Assembly (NCBI RefSeq): GCF_019710585.1
Contig: NZ_JAIFZQ010000020.1
Coordinates: 900,265-964,264 of the forward strand
DNA: 64,000 bases
From: Arthrobacter sp. MAHUQ-56
GTDB taxonomy: Bacteria; Actinomycetota; Actinomycetes; Actinomycetales; Micrococcaceae
Direction: 5' to 3'
Every line of letters begins with the position of its first letter. The stretch's first letter is position 1. Position numbers and translations under genes: made by a program. The notes under the pieces were generated by a model, which was given only the letters and a program-made list of their open reading frames with translations, had not been told where the DNA came from and did not search any database. Of this stretch, positions 41,975 through 51,688 are shown piece after piece.

Positions 41975-43309
41975 ATGGAATGGCTTCTTCTTGCGGCGGG
42001 ACTGCTGCTCATCGCCGGTACAGGCTTCTTCGTTGCCGTCGAATTCTCCCTCATTGCCCTGGACCAGCCCACCGTCCAGCGGGCCATTGACGACGGCGAT
42101 ACGGGCGCGGTGCCTTTGCTTACCTGCCTTAAATCCCTGTCCACCCAGCTGTCCAGCTGCCAGCTCGGCATCACTTTGACGACGCTTCTCACGGGCTACG
42201 TGATGGAGCCGTCGCTGGGCCATCTCCTCCAGGCGCCGCTCTCCGCCGTCGGGCTTCCCGGTGTGGCCGTCGATTCCATCTCCCTGGTCCTCGCGATGGT
42301 GGTTGCGACGCTGCTGTCGATGCTCCTGGGGGAGCTGGTGCCGAAAAACATGGCGATTGCCCTCGCATTCCCGGTGGGCCGGGCCCTGGCCGGGCCCCAG
42401 CTGGTGTTCACCACGATCTTCAAGCCCGCCATCGTGCTGCTCAATGGATTCTCGAACAAGGTGCTGCACGTCTTTGGGCTCGAGGCCAAAGAAGAGATCT
42501 CAGGTGCGCGCACCCCGGCCGAACTCGCGTCGCTGGTCCGCCGGTCGGCGGCGATGGGAACGCTCGACGCCGGTACCGCGAACTTCATCGCGCGGACGCT
42601 GAACTTCTCCACCCGCACGGCGGCCGACGTCATGACGCCGCGGATCCGGCTTGAGACTATCGATGCCGACCAGCCCGTCTCCGACGTCGTTGACGCCGCA
42701 CGCAGGACCGGGTACTCCCGGTTCCCGGTCATCGGTGACTCCGCCGACGACATCCGGGGGCTGGTGCACGTCAAGAAGGCCGTCGCCGTTCCCTGGGAAC
42801 GCCGGCAAAACCTTGAAGCCGGAGCCATCATGACTGACGTGCTCCGGGTGCCGGAGACCATCCACCTCGATGCTCTCCTGGCCGAACTCCGGGAAGGAAA
42901 CCTGCAGCTGGCTGTGGTGCTTGACGAATATGGCGGCACCGCGGGGATCGCCACCCTTGAGGACCTGGTGGAAGAGATTGTCGGCGAGGTAGCCGATGAG
43001 CATGACAAGGTTCGCCCCGGACTCCTGCAAAGCGCCTCCGGCGACTGGTACTTTCCAGGACTGCTCCGCCCGGATGAGTTGTCGGAACAGATCTCGGGGC
43101 TCAGCGTGCCGGACGAAGCGGCGTACGAGACCGTGGGCGGCTATGTCATGAGCCAGCTCGGCCGGATCGCGGTGGTCGGCGACACTGTGCCCGTTGGCGG
43201 CGGCAGCCTTAGCGTCACCAGGATGGACGGACGCCGGATTGACCGGATCTGTTTCCGGCCCGCGCCTGAACCGGGGCTGCACGAACCCGGCGACGGGAGC
43301 AAGAAATGA
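41975..43309 (+). CDS. CNNM/CBS-domain membrane protein (hemolysin C family), 1 of 2
   Basis: A 444-residue protein. The N-terminal CNNM domain has about three membrane helices (EWLLLAAGLLLIAGTGFFVA, and ITLTTLLTG, then MVVATLLSMLLGELVPKNMA), followed by two CBS motifs (TAADVMTPRIRLETIDADQP; TDVLRVPETIHLDAL) and a CorC_HlyC C-terminal domain (LDEYGGTAGIATLEDLVEEI). Family members export magnesium or cobalt. Overlaps the next paralog by 4 nt. Confidence 0.85.
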   Translation: MEWLLLAAGLLLIAGTGFFVAVEFSLIALDQPTVQRAIDDGDTGAVPLLTCLKSLSTQLSSCQLGITLTTLLTGYVMEPSLGHLLQAPLSAVGLPGVAVDSISLVLAMVVATLLSMLLGELVPKNMAIALAFPVGRALAGPQLVFTTIFKPAIVLLNGFSNKVLHVFGLEAKEEISGARTPAELASLVRRSAAMGTLDAGTANFIARTLNFSTRTAADVMTPRIRLETIDADQPVSDVVDAARRTGYSRFPVIGDSADDIRGLVHVKKAVAVPWERRQNLEAGAIMTDVLRVPETIHLDALLAELREGNLQLAVVLDEYGGTAGIATLEDLVEEIVGEVADEHDKVRPGLLQSASGDWYFPGLLRPDELSEQISGLSVPDEAAYETVGGYVMSQLGRIAVVGDTVPVGGGSLSVTRMDGRRIDRICFRPAPEPGLHEPGDGSKK

Positions 43310-44376
43310 GCGACTGGGCCGGAATTTTGTGGCTGGGCCTCCTGCTGCTCGGCAACGCCTTTTTCGTGGCAGCGGAGTTCGCCATCATGTCTGCCCGGCG
43401 CAGCCAGGTGGAGCCGCTGGCTGATGCCGGATCGAAACGCGCCCAGACTACCCTGCGTGCCATGGAAAACGTGTCGCTCATGCTCGCCTGCGCGCAGCTG
43501 GGCATCACGGTGTGCTCGCTGCTGATCCTGCTCGTCGCCGAGCCTGCCATCCACCATCTGCTGGCCGTTCCGATCGAGTCGGTGGGCCTGCCTGCCGAGG
43601 CGGCCGGTGTGGCAGCCTTTGCTGTGGCACTGATGCTGGTGACCTTCCTGCATGTCACCTTCGGCGAGATGGTGCCCAAGAACATCTCGGTGTCCGTGGC
43701 GGACAAGGCCGCCCTGCTCCTGGCCCCGCCGCTGCTGTTCATTGCCAAGCTGGTCCACCCGGTGATTTCCGTCCTGAACTGGTCGGCCAACCACATCCTC
43801 AAGCTCATGCGGATCGAGCCCAAGGACGAGGTGACGTCTTCCTTCACGCTGGAGGAGGTCCAGTCGATCGTGCAGGAGTCCACGCGCCATGGACTCGTGG
43901 ACGACGACGCAGGCCTGATCACCGGTGCGCTGGAGTTTTCCGAGCACACAGCGGGCGACATCATGGTCCCGCTGGAAGACTTGGTGATGCTGCGGGCCTC
44001 CACCACTCCCGTGGAGTTCGAAAAGGCGGTAAGCCGTACCGGGTTCTCCCGGTTCCCCATGCTGGACGATGAGGACATGCTCTACGGCTACCTCCACGTC
44101 AAGGACGTCCTGCAGATCCCGGAGGCGGCCTACGAACTTCCGATCGCGGAGAGCCGGATCAGGTCGCTGGCCAACCTCGCGCTGGGCGACGAGATCGAAA
44201 AGGCGATGTCGGTGATGCAGCGCACGGGCTCGCACCTGGCCCGCGTGATCGGTCCCGACGGCAAAACCCGTGGCGTGCTCTTCCTGGAGGATGTCATCGA
44301 ACAATTGGTCGGCGAGATCCGCGATGCCACCCAGGCCACCGGGATCAGGAGGCTCGGCCAGCCCAACGGAAGCTGA
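43306..44376 (+). CDS. CNNM/CBS-domain membrane protein, 2 of 2
   Basis: A 356-residue paralog of the preceding protein, start overlapping its stop. CNNM helices at GILWLGLLLLGNAFFVAAEF and LMLVTFLHVTFGEMVPKNIS, and CBS pair (HTAGDIMVPLEDLVMLRAST; EKAMSVMQRTG). It lacks the C-terminal CorC_HlyC domain. Two such genes in tandem are usual in actinobacteria and suggest a hetero-oligomer. Confidence 0.85.
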   Translation: MSDWAGILWLGLLLLGNAFFVAAEFAIMSARRSQVEPLADAGSKRAQTTLRAMENVSLMLACAQLGITVCSLLILLVAEPAIHHLLAVPIESVGLPAEAAGVAAFAVALMLVTFLHVTFGEMVPKNISVSVADKAALLLAPPLLFIAKLVHPVISVLNWSANHILKLMRIEPKDEVTSSFTLEEVQSIVQESTRHGLVDDDAGLITGALEFSEHTAGDIMVPLEDLVMLRASTTPVEFEKAVSRTGFSRFPMLDDEDMLYGYLHVKDVLQIPEAAYELPIAESRIRSLANLALGDEIEKAMSVMQRTGSHLARVIGPDGKTRGVLFLEDVIEQLVGEIRDATQATGIRRLGQPNGS

Positions 44377-44418
44377 CTGACCTGCCCTCCCCTGGAGGGC
44401 AGGCAGCTGCCCGTTTTT

Positions 44419-44443
44419 CTAAATAGGAATCATTCCTATTTAG
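44419..44443. promoter_or_regulatory. Zur-like operator
   Basis: Inverted repeat with 11-bp arms, CTAAATAGGAA and TTCCTATTTAG, around TCA. It lies 49 nt before the zinc-binding lipoprotein gene in AT-rich DNA. The GAATCATTC centre and length fit Fur-family boxes, and a zur-type gene ends the operon. Confidence 0.65.
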
Positions 44444-44491
44444 GTATAGGCTGGAGATACTGCTTCCGCTCCCCAGATCTGAGGTCCTTCC

Positions 44492-45457
44492 GTGCGCCGT
44501 CGAACCGCTGCCCCGTCCTTGCTCGCCGCCCTCGCCGGGCTCGGCCTCCTGCTCGCCGGATGCAGCCCGCAGCCGGCGCAGGCCCCGGAAGGCGCGGGGC
44601 GGATCACCGTGGTGGCGTCCACGAATGTCTACGGGGACATCGCGAGGACCATCGGCGGGGACAAGGTGGAGGTCACCGCCATCATCAACAAGACGAGCCA
44701 GGACCCGCACTCCTACGAGGCAACCGCGCAGGACCGCCTTGCCGTCTCCAAGGCCAAACTCGTCATTGCGAACGGCGGCGGCTACGACGACTTCCTCAAT
44801 ACCCTGGTGGAAAGCAGCAAGCTTGACGCAGGGGCGGTGCTGAGCGCCGTCGAAATTTCCGGCCTTGCCCATCCCGGGGAGGCCACGGCTGAAGCTACGG
44901 CCCCGGCCGAAGAACACGACCACGGTGAGTTCAACGAGCACGTCTGGTACAGCCTGCCCGCCATGGAACGGCTGGCGGACAGCATCGCAGGCAGGCTTGG
45001 AGCGCTCGATCCCGCGTCGGCCGCGACGTTCACCTCCAACGCCGACGCCTTCAAGTCCACCCTGGACGGCCTCCACGGCCAGCTGGACGGACTGAAGGCC
45101 CGCGCTGCCAATGCCCCGGTGGCGGTCACCGAGCCGGTTCCGCTCTACCTCCTCCAGGATGCCGGGCTGGTGAACGCCACCCCTGAGGAATACACTGCTG
45201 CGATTGAGGAAGGCGCCGACGTCCCGCCCGCCGTGCTGAAGCAGGCGACGGACCTGGTGGCCTCGCGGTCCGTGCGCCTGCTGGCCTACAACGAGCAGAC
45301 GGAGGGTCCGCAGACCGAATCGCTGAAGAAGGCGGCCGAAGCTGCCGGCGTTCCGGTGGTGGACTTCAACGAAACCCTCCCCGAGGGCAAGACCTACATG
45401 CAGTGGATGACGGACAATGTGAACAACATCGGCAAGGTTCTGGAGACAAACAGGTGA
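44492..45457 (+). CDS. znuA: Zinc ABC transporter substrate-binding lipoprotein
   Basis: A 321-residue cluster A-I binding protein with lipoprotein signal (LLLAGC, Cys24). Metal ligands are expected from PHSYEATAQD, the EEHDHGEFNEHVWYSLP His-rich loop and later residues near YNEQTEGPQTESLKKA. The short His/Asp loop favours zinc. First gene of the operon under the Zur-like operator; stop overlaps the ATPase start. Confidence 0.9.
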   Translation: MRRRTAAPSLLAALAGLGLLLAGCSPQPAQAPEGAGRITVVASTNVYGDIARTIGGDKVEVTAIINKTSQDPHSYEATAQDRLAVSKAKLVIANGGGYDDFLNTLVESSKLDAGAVLSAVEISGLAHPGEATAEATAPAEEHDHGEFNEHVWYSLPAMERLADSIAGRLGALDPASAATFTSNADAFKSTLDGLHGQLDGLKARAANAPVAVTEPVPLYLLQDAGLVNATPEEYTAAIEEGADVPPAVLKQATDLVASRSVRLLAYNEQTEGPQTESLKKAAEAAGVPVVDFNETLPEGKTYMQWMTDNVNNIGKVLETNR

Positions 45458-46269
45458 ATTCCGTGGTCAGCCTCAGCGGGGCGTCCCTTAAGTTCGGCCA
45501 GCGGACGCTCTGGGAGGACCTGGACCTGGACATCAGGCCGGGCGAGTTCTTCGCCGTGCTGGGCCCGAACGGAAGCGGCAAGACGAGTTTCCTGAAAGTC
45601 CTGCTCGGGCTGCAGAAACTCCAGTCGGGGCAGGCCACCCTGGGCGGCCGGGCAGTGGAACGCGGCAGCCGCCTGATCGGCTACATTCCGCAGCAGAAGT
45701 CCTTTGCCGCTGACACGCCGATGCGCGCCCGCGACATCGTGGGGCTCGGCGTGGACGGCCACCGCTGGGGGTTGCGGCTGTCCCCCGCGAAGGCGAACCA
45801 CAGGATCGATGAACTCCTGGAGGTGGTGGGCGCCACGGAATACGCGAAGGTGCCGGTGGGCCAGCTCTCCGGCGGTGAACAGCAGCGGCTCCGCGTGGCC
45901 CAGGCGCTGGCCACGGACCCTCAGGTCCTGCTGTGCGATGAACCATTGCTCTCCCTTGACCTGCACCACCAGCAGGCCGTGAGCGCCCTGATCAACAGGC
46001 AGTGCCGCGAGTACGACAGCGCAGTGGTCTTCGTGACCCACGAAATCAACCCAATTATCGACTACGTGGACAGGGTCCTCTACCTGGCCGGCGGCCGGTT
46101 CAAAGTAGGTACGCCGGAGGATGTGATGACCACCGAGGTCCTCTCCGACTTGTACGAAAGCAACGTCGAGGTCATCCGCGCGAACGGCCGGATCGTGGTG
46201 GTTGGCCTGCCGGACGCCACTACGCACCACCACACCCACGACCACGAGTTGGCGCGGGAGGTGGCGTGA
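45454..46269 (+). CDS. znuC: Zinc ABC transporter ATP-binding protein
   Basis: A 271-residue ABC ATPase from GTG 45454 (GTGA overlap with znuA). Walker A LGPNGSGKTSF, signature [15 protein letters not shown], Walker B VLLCDEPLLSLD, H-loop FVTHEINP. A His-rich C-terminus (THHHTHDHELA) may sense or store zinc. It overlaps the permease start by one base. Confidence 0.9.
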   Translation: MNSVVSLSGASLKFGQRTLWEDLDLDIRPGEFFAVLGPNGSGKTSFLKVLLGLQKLQSGQATLGGRAVERGSRLIGYIPQQKSFAADTPMRARDIVGLGVDGHRWGLRLSPAKANHRIDELLEVVGATEYAKVPVGQLSGGEQQRLRVAQALATDPQVLLCDEPLLSLDLHHQQAVSALINRQCREYDSAVVFVTHEINPIIDYVDRVLYLAGGRFKVGTPEDVMTTEVLSDLYESNVEVIRANGRIVVVGLPDATTHHHTHDHELAREVA

Positions 46270-47153
46270 TGGACATCGACAGCATCCTGGGGGCGATCTT
46301 CAGCTTTGACAATTACGGGGAGCTGCTGGTCCTGGTCCAGAACTCGATCTGGGCCGGCGCCATACTGGGCCTCCTCGGCGGGCTGGTGGGTACCTTCGTG
46401 ATGAAGCGTGACCTCGCCTTTGCCGTCCACGGAATTTCCGAGCTGTCCTTCGCGGGTGCGGCCTTTGCCCTGCTGGTGGGCACGGACGTGGTGTTCGGCT
46501 CGCTCGTCGGCTCGGTGGCGGCCGCGCTGCTGCTGGGCCTGATGGGTGTCCGGGCCCGGGACAAGAATTCGATCATTGGCGTCATCATGCCGTTCGGGCT
46601 GGGACTCGGGATCCTGTTCCTGTCGCTCTACCAAGGCCGCGCCGCAAACAAGTTCGGCCTGCTGACCGGGCAGATCGTGTCTGTCGACACCGTTCAGCTC
46701 CAGGCCCTTGCCGGCACCGCCGTCGCCGTTATCGCCGTCCTGCTGGCCATCTGGCGCCCGCTCAACTTCGCCAGCCTCGATCCCGAGGTCGCCGAGGCGC
46801 GCGGGGTTCCCGTGCGTACCCTTGCGCTCGTTTTCATGGTCCTGCTGGGCGTCAGCGTGGCATTGTCCATCCAGGTGGTGGGCGCCCTGCTGGTGCTCGC
46901 CCTGCTGATCACGCCCGCGGCCGCGGCCATGCGCGTTACGTCCTCGCCGGTGGCCACCGTGGTGCTGAGCGTGGTCTTTGCCGTCACGGCCACGGTCGGT
47001 GGCATCCTGCTGGCGCTGGGCGGACGGATCCCCATCAGCCCCTATGTCACCACGTTGTCGTTCCTGATCTACGTGGTGTGCCGCGCCATTGGCTCCCTGC
47101 GGCTCCGGCAGGGAGCCAACGGCCGGGTCCTTACAGCTTCCCCGCAGCCTTAA
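46269..47153 (+). CDS. znuB: Zinc ABC transporter permease
   Basis: A 294-residue ABC-3 family permease with eight or nine membrane segments (for example IWAGAILGLLGGLVGTFVMK, VVGALLVLALLITPAAAAMR). The start shares its first base with the znuC stop. Its 3' end overlaps the convergent zur gene by 23 bp. Confidence 0.9.
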   Translation: MDIDSILGAIFSFDNYGELLVLVQNSIWAGAILGLLGGLVGTFVMKRDLAFAVHGISELSFAGAAFALLVGTDVVFGSLVGSVAAALLLGLMGVRARDKNSIIGVIMPFGLGLGILFLSLYQGRAANKFGLLTGQIVSVDTVQLQALAGTAVAVIAVLLAIWRPLNFASLDPEVAEARGVPVRTLALVFMVLLGVSVALSIQVVGALLVLALLITPAAAAMRVTSSPVATVVLSVVFAVTATVGGILLALGGRIPISPYVTTLSFLIYVVCRAIGSLRLRQGANGRVLTASPQP

Positions 47154-47592
47154 GCGAACTGCAGTCCGGGCACAGGCCAAAGATTTCCACGGTGTGTGCC
47201 ACTTCGGTGAACCCGTGGTCGGCGGCTGTCCGGGCCGCCCAGGTCTCCACCGCGGGGGCTTCCACCTCCACTGCTTTCCCGCAGTTCCGGCACAGCAGGT
47301 GGTGGTGGTGGCCGGTCACCGCGCAGCGCCGGTAGACCGCCTCGCCGTCACCATTGCGCAGCACATCCACCAGGCCCTCGTCGGCCAGCGACTGCAGGAT
47401 CCGGTAGGCGGTGGCGAGCGACACGGACACGCCCTGGTTCTGCAGGATCCGGTAGAGCTCCTGGGTGCTGACGAAGTCGTCCAGGTCATCCAGTGCTGCA
47501 CTGACCGCCCGGCGTTGCTTGGTGACGCGCTGTTCCTTGCCGCCGCCCGCCGGAGACGGCGGAGGGGAACCAGCCTTGGCGCCGATCGGCAT
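47131..47592 (-). CDS. zur: Fur-family zinc regulator (Zur)
   Basis: About 153 residues from ATG 47592; ATG 47625 upstream in frame is possible but has no ribosome site. Winged helix (QRRAVSAALDDLDDFVSTQE, SLATAYRILQSLADEGLVDV), metal sites AVTGHHHHLLCRNCGK and LCPDC near the end. The zinc transporter context makes it Zur. It is convergent with and overlaps znuB, so the two transcripts are complementary at their 3' ends. Confidence 0.85.
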   Translation of the reverse strand: MPIGAKAGSPPPSPAGGGKEQRVTKQRRAVSAALDDLDDFVSTQELYRILQNQGVSVSLATAYRILQSLADEGLVDVLRNGDGEAVYRRCAVTGHHHHLLCRNCGKAVEVEAPAVETWAARTAADHGFTEVAHTVEIFGLCPDCSSLKAAGKL

Positions 47593-47688
47593 GGACGAAC
47601 TCGCTTCCGTGGGGGTGGGTGGCAAACATCAAGATTACCAGCCGGGACCTCGTGGACAGTCTTCGCCGGCGCACCCTAGGCTGGCGCC

Positions 47689-48345
47689 ATGAAGCTGACC
47701 AAATACACCCACGCCTGCGTCCGGCTCGAAAAGGATGGCGTCGTCATTGTCCTCGACCCCGGCACGTTCTCGGAGGCTGCTGAGGCCATGGAGGGGGCCC
47801 AGGCCGTGCTGGTGACCCATGAACACCCGGACCACCTCGACACGGCGGCCGTGGTGGAAGCGCTCGAAGGCGATCCGGGCCTGGCCCTTTATGCGCCGGA
47901 AAGCGTGGCCGGCAAGCTGCGCGAGGAAGCGCCGGGCACGGCAGCCCGCATCCATGCGGTGGAGCCGGGTTCAACCTTCCAGGTGTCAGGCTTCGACATC
48001 CGCAGCTTTGGCGGCCAGCACGCCCTGATCCACCCCCAGATCCCCGTGGTGGCCAACATCGGCTATCTCGTGGACTCAAACGTGTACCACCCGGGAGACT
48101 CCTTCATCATCCCGGACGGCATCAAGGTCCAGACCCTGCTGGTTCCGCTGCACGCGCCGTGGAGCAAGTCGGCCGAAGTGGTGGACTTCGTCATTGGGGT
48201 GCGGGCACCGCGGGCTTTCCAGATCCATGACGGTCTGCTCAACGACAACGGCCTGGGGATCGTCGAGGGCCATGTCCAGCGGATCGGCGCAAAGTACGGT
48301 ACGGAGTACAAGCACCTGGCCCCGCGGGAGTCCGTGGAGGTTTAG
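47689..48345 (+). CDS. Metallo-beta-lactamase-fold hydrolase (UlaG-like)
   Basis: A 218-residue MBL protein. The metal motif THEHPDHLD is clear, with later ligands in GGQHALIHP and HDG near the C-terminus. It begins MKLTKYTHACVRLE as in the beta-lactamase_2 subgroup (L-ascorbate lactonase-like). Substrate unknown. Its promoter lies in the 96-nt gap shared with zur. Confidence 0.8.
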   Translation: MKLTKYTHACVRLEKDGVVIVLDPGTFSEAAEAMEGAQAVLVTHEHPDHLDTAAVVEALEGDPGLALYAPESVAGKLREEAPGTAARIHAVEPGSTFQVSGFDIRSFGGQHALIHPQIPVVANIGYLVDSNVYHPGDSFIIPDGIKVQTLLVPLHAPWSKSAEVVDFVIGVRAPRAFQIHDGLLNDNGLGIVEGHVQRIGAKYGTEYKHLAPRESVEV

Positions 48346-48367
48346 TCCACCGGCGCTGGCAGTACAG

Positions 48368-49501
48368 CTAGGCCGGGGGAACGGACCACTGGCCTGTGTC
48401 GAGGAAGCGGCTGATCACTGTTTCGTAAGGCTCCGGGTGCAGCCCCTGGGACGCCAGCCACTCCGGGTTCCAGTAGTTGCCCGCATAGCGTTCGCCGCCG
48501 TCGCACATCAGTGAAACGATGCTGCCCTGCCGGCCTTCGGACAGCATCTGTGCCACTGTCTGCCACACGCCCCAGAGGCTGGTGCCGGTTGACGGCCCGG
48601 CATGCAGGCCGGCGTAGGCGCGGAGGTGGCGCATGGCGGCAACAGATGCCGCGTCCGGAACCTGGACCATGTGGTCGATCACCGACGGGATGAAGCTCGG
48701 CTCCATGCGGGCACGGCCAATCCCTTCGATCCTGGAGGGCCGGCCTGGCCGCGGCTGGACGGTTCCGCCGCCCCTGTCCGTGGCCGCGAGCCAGCCCGGG
48801 TAGAACGCGGAGTCCTCCGGGTCCACCACCAGCAGCCGCGTGGGGTGGCTGTGATAGCGCAGGTACCGGCCGATCGTGGCGCTGGTCCCACCGGTGCCTG
48901 CGCCCACCACGATCCAGTCCGGTACCGGGTGCTGTTCCATGGCCAGCTGGCCGAAGATCGACTCGGCAATGTTGTTGTTGCCGCGCCAGTCGGTGGCCCG
49001 TTCGGCGTAGGTGAACTGGTCCATGTAGTGGCCGTTGCAGGTGGCGGCAACTTCTTCGGCTGTTGCATACACGTCCGATGCATTGTCCACCAGCAGGCAG
49101 GACCCACCGAACTGTTCGATCAGGGCGATCTTTTCCTGGCTGGTGGTGCGGGCCATCACGGCCACGAAGGGCAGCCCCAGCAGCTGGGCGAAGTATGCCT
49201 CGGAGACGGCGGTGCTGCCGCTGGAGGCCTCCACGATGGTCGTGTCCGGCCGGATCCAGCCGTTGACGAGGCCGAACAGGAACAGAGAGCGGGCCAGCCG
49301 GTGCTTGAGGCTGCCGGAACGGTGGGTCGACTCGTCCTTGAGGTAGAGCTGGATTCCCCAGTGCTCCGGCAGCGGCACAGCGTAGAGGTGGGTGTCAGCC
49401 GAGCGGTTGTTCTCCGCCCTGATGGTGCGGATGGCATTGTCCGCCCACGTCCGGTCCGCGCCGCTCCGGCTTGTGCCGCCATTTCCGCTGCCCTCGATCA
49501 T
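48368..49501 (-). CDS. PLP-dependent cysteine synthase-family protein (Cds1-type desulfhydrase)
   Basis: A 377-residue fold-type II PLP enzyme. Cofactor Lys in [19 protein letters not shown], phosphate loop [16 protein letters not shown] and [18 protein letters not shown]. The family closest to this arrangement is the actinobacterial Cds1 L-cysteine desulfhydrase, giving sulfide, ammonia and pyruvate, although cysteine synthase activity is possible. Divergent from the sulfurtransferase gene. Confidence 0.75.
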   Translation of the reverse strand: MIEGSGNGGTSRSGADRTWADNAIRTIRAENNRSADTHLYAVPLPEHWGIQLYLKDESTHRSGSLKHRLARSLFLFGLVNGWIRPDTTIVEASSGSTAVSEAYFAQLLGLPFVAVMARTTSQEKIALIEQFGGSCLLVDNASDVYATAEEVAATCNGHYMDQFTYAERATDWRGNNNIAESIFGQLAMEQHPVPDWIVVGAGTGGTSATIGRYLRYHSHPTRLLVVDPEDSAFYPGWLAATDRGGGTVQPRPGRPSRIEGIGRARMEPSFIPSVIDHMVQVPDAASVAAMRHLRAYAGLHAGPSTGTSLWGVWQTVAQMLSEGRQGSIVSLMCDGGERYAGNYWNPEWLASQGLHPEPYETVISRFLDTGQWSVPPA

Positions 49502-49613
49502 CACCGGACCAGCCTACCGGCGGTGGCGGGCGCCGGCCCTCTAGAGTGGAAGGCGTTGGCCGCGCATCCAGGAGAGGCTGCGCGGTCGCCTGGCCCGCTG
49601 CATAAGGAGTCCG

Positions 49614-50525
49614 ATGAATACGCTGATGGACGTTTCCACCCTCCAGGCCCGGCTGGCCGCAGGCCGCCGCACCGTGCTCCTGGACGTGCGGTGGGCGCTC
49701 GGTGACCCGCACGGGCACGAACATTACCTTGCAGGACACCTTCCGGGCGCGGTCTTCGTTGACCTGGCCACCGAGCTTTCGGATCCGGCAGTTCCGGACC
49801 GGGGGCGGCATCCGTTGCCGTCGCGGGAGAAGTTCCAGGAGTCGGCCCGCCGCTGGGGCATCCGGAACGGCGACGTGGTGGTCGCCTACGATGACACCGG
49901 CAACATGGCGGCGGCCCGGCTGTGGTGGATGCTGCGTGACGCTGGCCTCGCCGAGGTCTACCTGCTCGACGGCGGCGTGGCCGCCTTGCGGGCAGCGGGA
50001 CTCGCGCTCGAGTCGGGTCCAGTCCACCCTGGCGCGGGTGACGTGCAGCTGGGCAGCGGGCACATGCCCGTGGCCGACGCCGGTGCTGCCGCCGCCTGGC
50101 CGCAGCACGGCACCTTGCTCGACGCGAGGGCGGGGGAGAGGTACCGGGGCGAGGTTGAGCCCGTCGACCCGCGCGCGGGACACATTCCGGGGGCCATCAG
50201 CGCGCCGACAACAGGAAACGTGGACGACGCCGGCAGGTTCCTTCCGCCCGCGGAATTGCGCCGGAGGTTCGAGGCCCTCGGCGTGCAGGATGGCGGCAAG
50301 GTCGCCGTCTACTGCGGCTCCGGGGTCACGGCAGCCCATGAGGTGGCAGCACTGGAGATTGCCGGGTTCGCCGCAGCGCTCTATCCGGGATCGTTCTCCG
50401 AGTGGTCCAACCGCCCGGGGCTGCCGGTGGCCACCGGCCCGGAACCAGGGGATGGGCCGGAACCCGGGGACGGCGCCGCCCCGGCTGGCAACTTCGCTGG
50501 AGGCAAGGGTAGCGTCGCACTATGA
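49614..50525 (+). CDS. sseA: Sulfurtransferase (two rhodanese domains, SseA type)
   Basis: A 303-residue protein, ATG 49614 with AAGGAG. The N-terminal inactive rhodanese domain (VLLDVRWALGDPHGHEHYLA) is followed by the C-terminal active one with Cys in VAVYCGSGVTAAHEVAALEI. The CGSGVTA loop is that of 3-mercaptopyruvate sulfurtransferases. It has a Gly/Pro/Glu-rich tail. Stop overlaps the next gene by 4 nt. Confidence 0.85.
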   Translation: MNTLMDVSTLQARLAAGRRTVLLDVRWALGDPHGHEHYLAGHLPGAVFVDLATELSDPAVPDRGRHPLPSREKFQESARRWGIRNGDVVVAYDDTGNMAAARLWWMLRDAGLAEVYLLDGGVAALRAAGLALESGPVHPGAGDVQLGSGHMPVADAGAAAAWPQHGTLLDARAGERYRGEVEPVDPRAGHIPGAISAPTTGNVDDAGRFLPPAELRRRFEALGVQDGGKVAVYCGSGVTAAHEVAALEIAGFAAALYPGSFSEWSNRPGLPVATGPEPGDGPEPGDGAAPAGNFAGGKGSVAL

Positions 50526-51688
50526 CTCCAGGACGACCCGTACCGCCACCCCTCGCCAAACCCGTATACCCCGCCCCCGACGGCCCGTCCGCAGGAGCAG
50601 GGACGGACGCTGCCGGCGTGTTGGCCGCAGCCCGCGGTGCGGTGTCCAGTGACAGCGGCCTGGTGCCCCTGACCGTTGCACGCCGGGCACCCGCAGCGGA
50701 CGACGTCGAGATCGCCATCGAATTCTGCGGGCTGTGCCACTCGGACGTGCACGCCACCCGCGGGGAGTGGGGCGGCAAGGTGTACCCACTGGTTCCCGGA
50801 CACGAGATTGTCGGAACCGTCAGCCGGGTGGGTTCGGCCGTCACTGACTTCGCCGTGGGCGAGCGGGTGGGCGTGGGCTGCATGGTGGACTCCTGCCGCG
50901 AGTGCGACAGCTGCCTCGACGGCCTGGAACAGTACTGCGAAAACGGGATGACCGGCACTTACGGTGCGAAGGACCGGCGCCACGGCGGCACCACCCAGGG
51001 CGGCTATTCGTCCTCCATAGTGGTGGACCGCCGGTACGTCCTCCGGGTCCCCGAATCGCTGGACCCGGCCGCCGTCGCCCCCCTCCTGTGCGCCGGCATC
51101 ACCACTTTTTCGCCCTTGCGGCACTTTGATGTGGCGGAAGGCGACGTGGTGGGCGTGGTGGGCCTTGGCGGACTGGGCCACATGGCAGTCAAGCTCGCCA
51201 AGGCCATGGGGGCGAAGGTGGTGGTCTTCACCACGTCCGGCCCGAAAGTCGCTGCTGCGCTGGAACTGGGAGCCGACGAAGTGGTGCTCTCCCGCGACGA
51301 AGCTGCCATGGCCGCCGCTGACCGCACCATCGACCTGATCATCGACACCGTGGCCGCCCCGCACGACCTGAACCCCTTCTTCCGCACCCTGCGCGTCGAT
51401 GGGGCGCTGTTCCAGCTCGGGCTCCCGTCCGAGGCAATGCCTCCGGTCAACCCCGGTGCACTGATCCGGCGCAGGATCGCCTACGCCGGGTCGCTGATCG
51501 GCGGGATCGCCGAAACCCAGGAGATGCTGGACTTCTGCGCCGAGCATGGCGTGGTGGCCGACATCGAGGTGGTGGGCGCCGGCCAGCTGAATGAGGCCTA
51601 CGACCGGATGGTTGCAGGCGATGTAAAATACCGGTTCGTGCTGGACACCAGCACCCTGCAGGCACCCGCCGAGGAGGCAGACGCATGA
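50522..51688 (+). CDS. NADP-dependent zinc alcohol dehydrogenase (YahK/CAD type)
   Basis: A 388-residue medium-chain dehydrogenase. Catalytic zinc in CGLCHSDVHATRGEWG and GHEIVG; structural zinc in CRECDSCLDGLEQYC; coenzyme loop GLGGLGHMAVKLAKAMG. A 35-residue Pro/Ala extension precedes the fold. Broad-specificity aldehyde reductase activity is typical of the family. Sits in an operon of three genes with 4-nt overlaps. Confidence 0.85.
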   Translation: MTPGRPVPPPLAKPVYPAPDGPSAGAGTDAAGVLAAARGAVSSDSGLVPLTVARRAPAADDVEIAIEFCGLCHSDVHATRGEWGGKVYPLVPGHEIVGTVSRVGSAVTDFAVGERVGVGCMVDSCRECDSCLDGLEQYCENGMTGTYGAKDRRHGGTTQGGYSSSIVVDRRYVLRVPESLDPAAVAPLLCAGITTFSPLRHFDVAEGDVVGVVGLGGLGHMAVKLAKAMGAKVVVFTTSGPKVAAALELGADEVVLSRDEAAMAAADRTIDLIIDTVAAPHDLNPFFRTLRVDGALFQLGLPSEAMPPVNPGALIRRRIAYAGSLIGGIAETQEMLDFCAEHGVVADIEVVGAGQLNEAYDRMVAGDVKYRFVLDTSTLQAPAEEADA

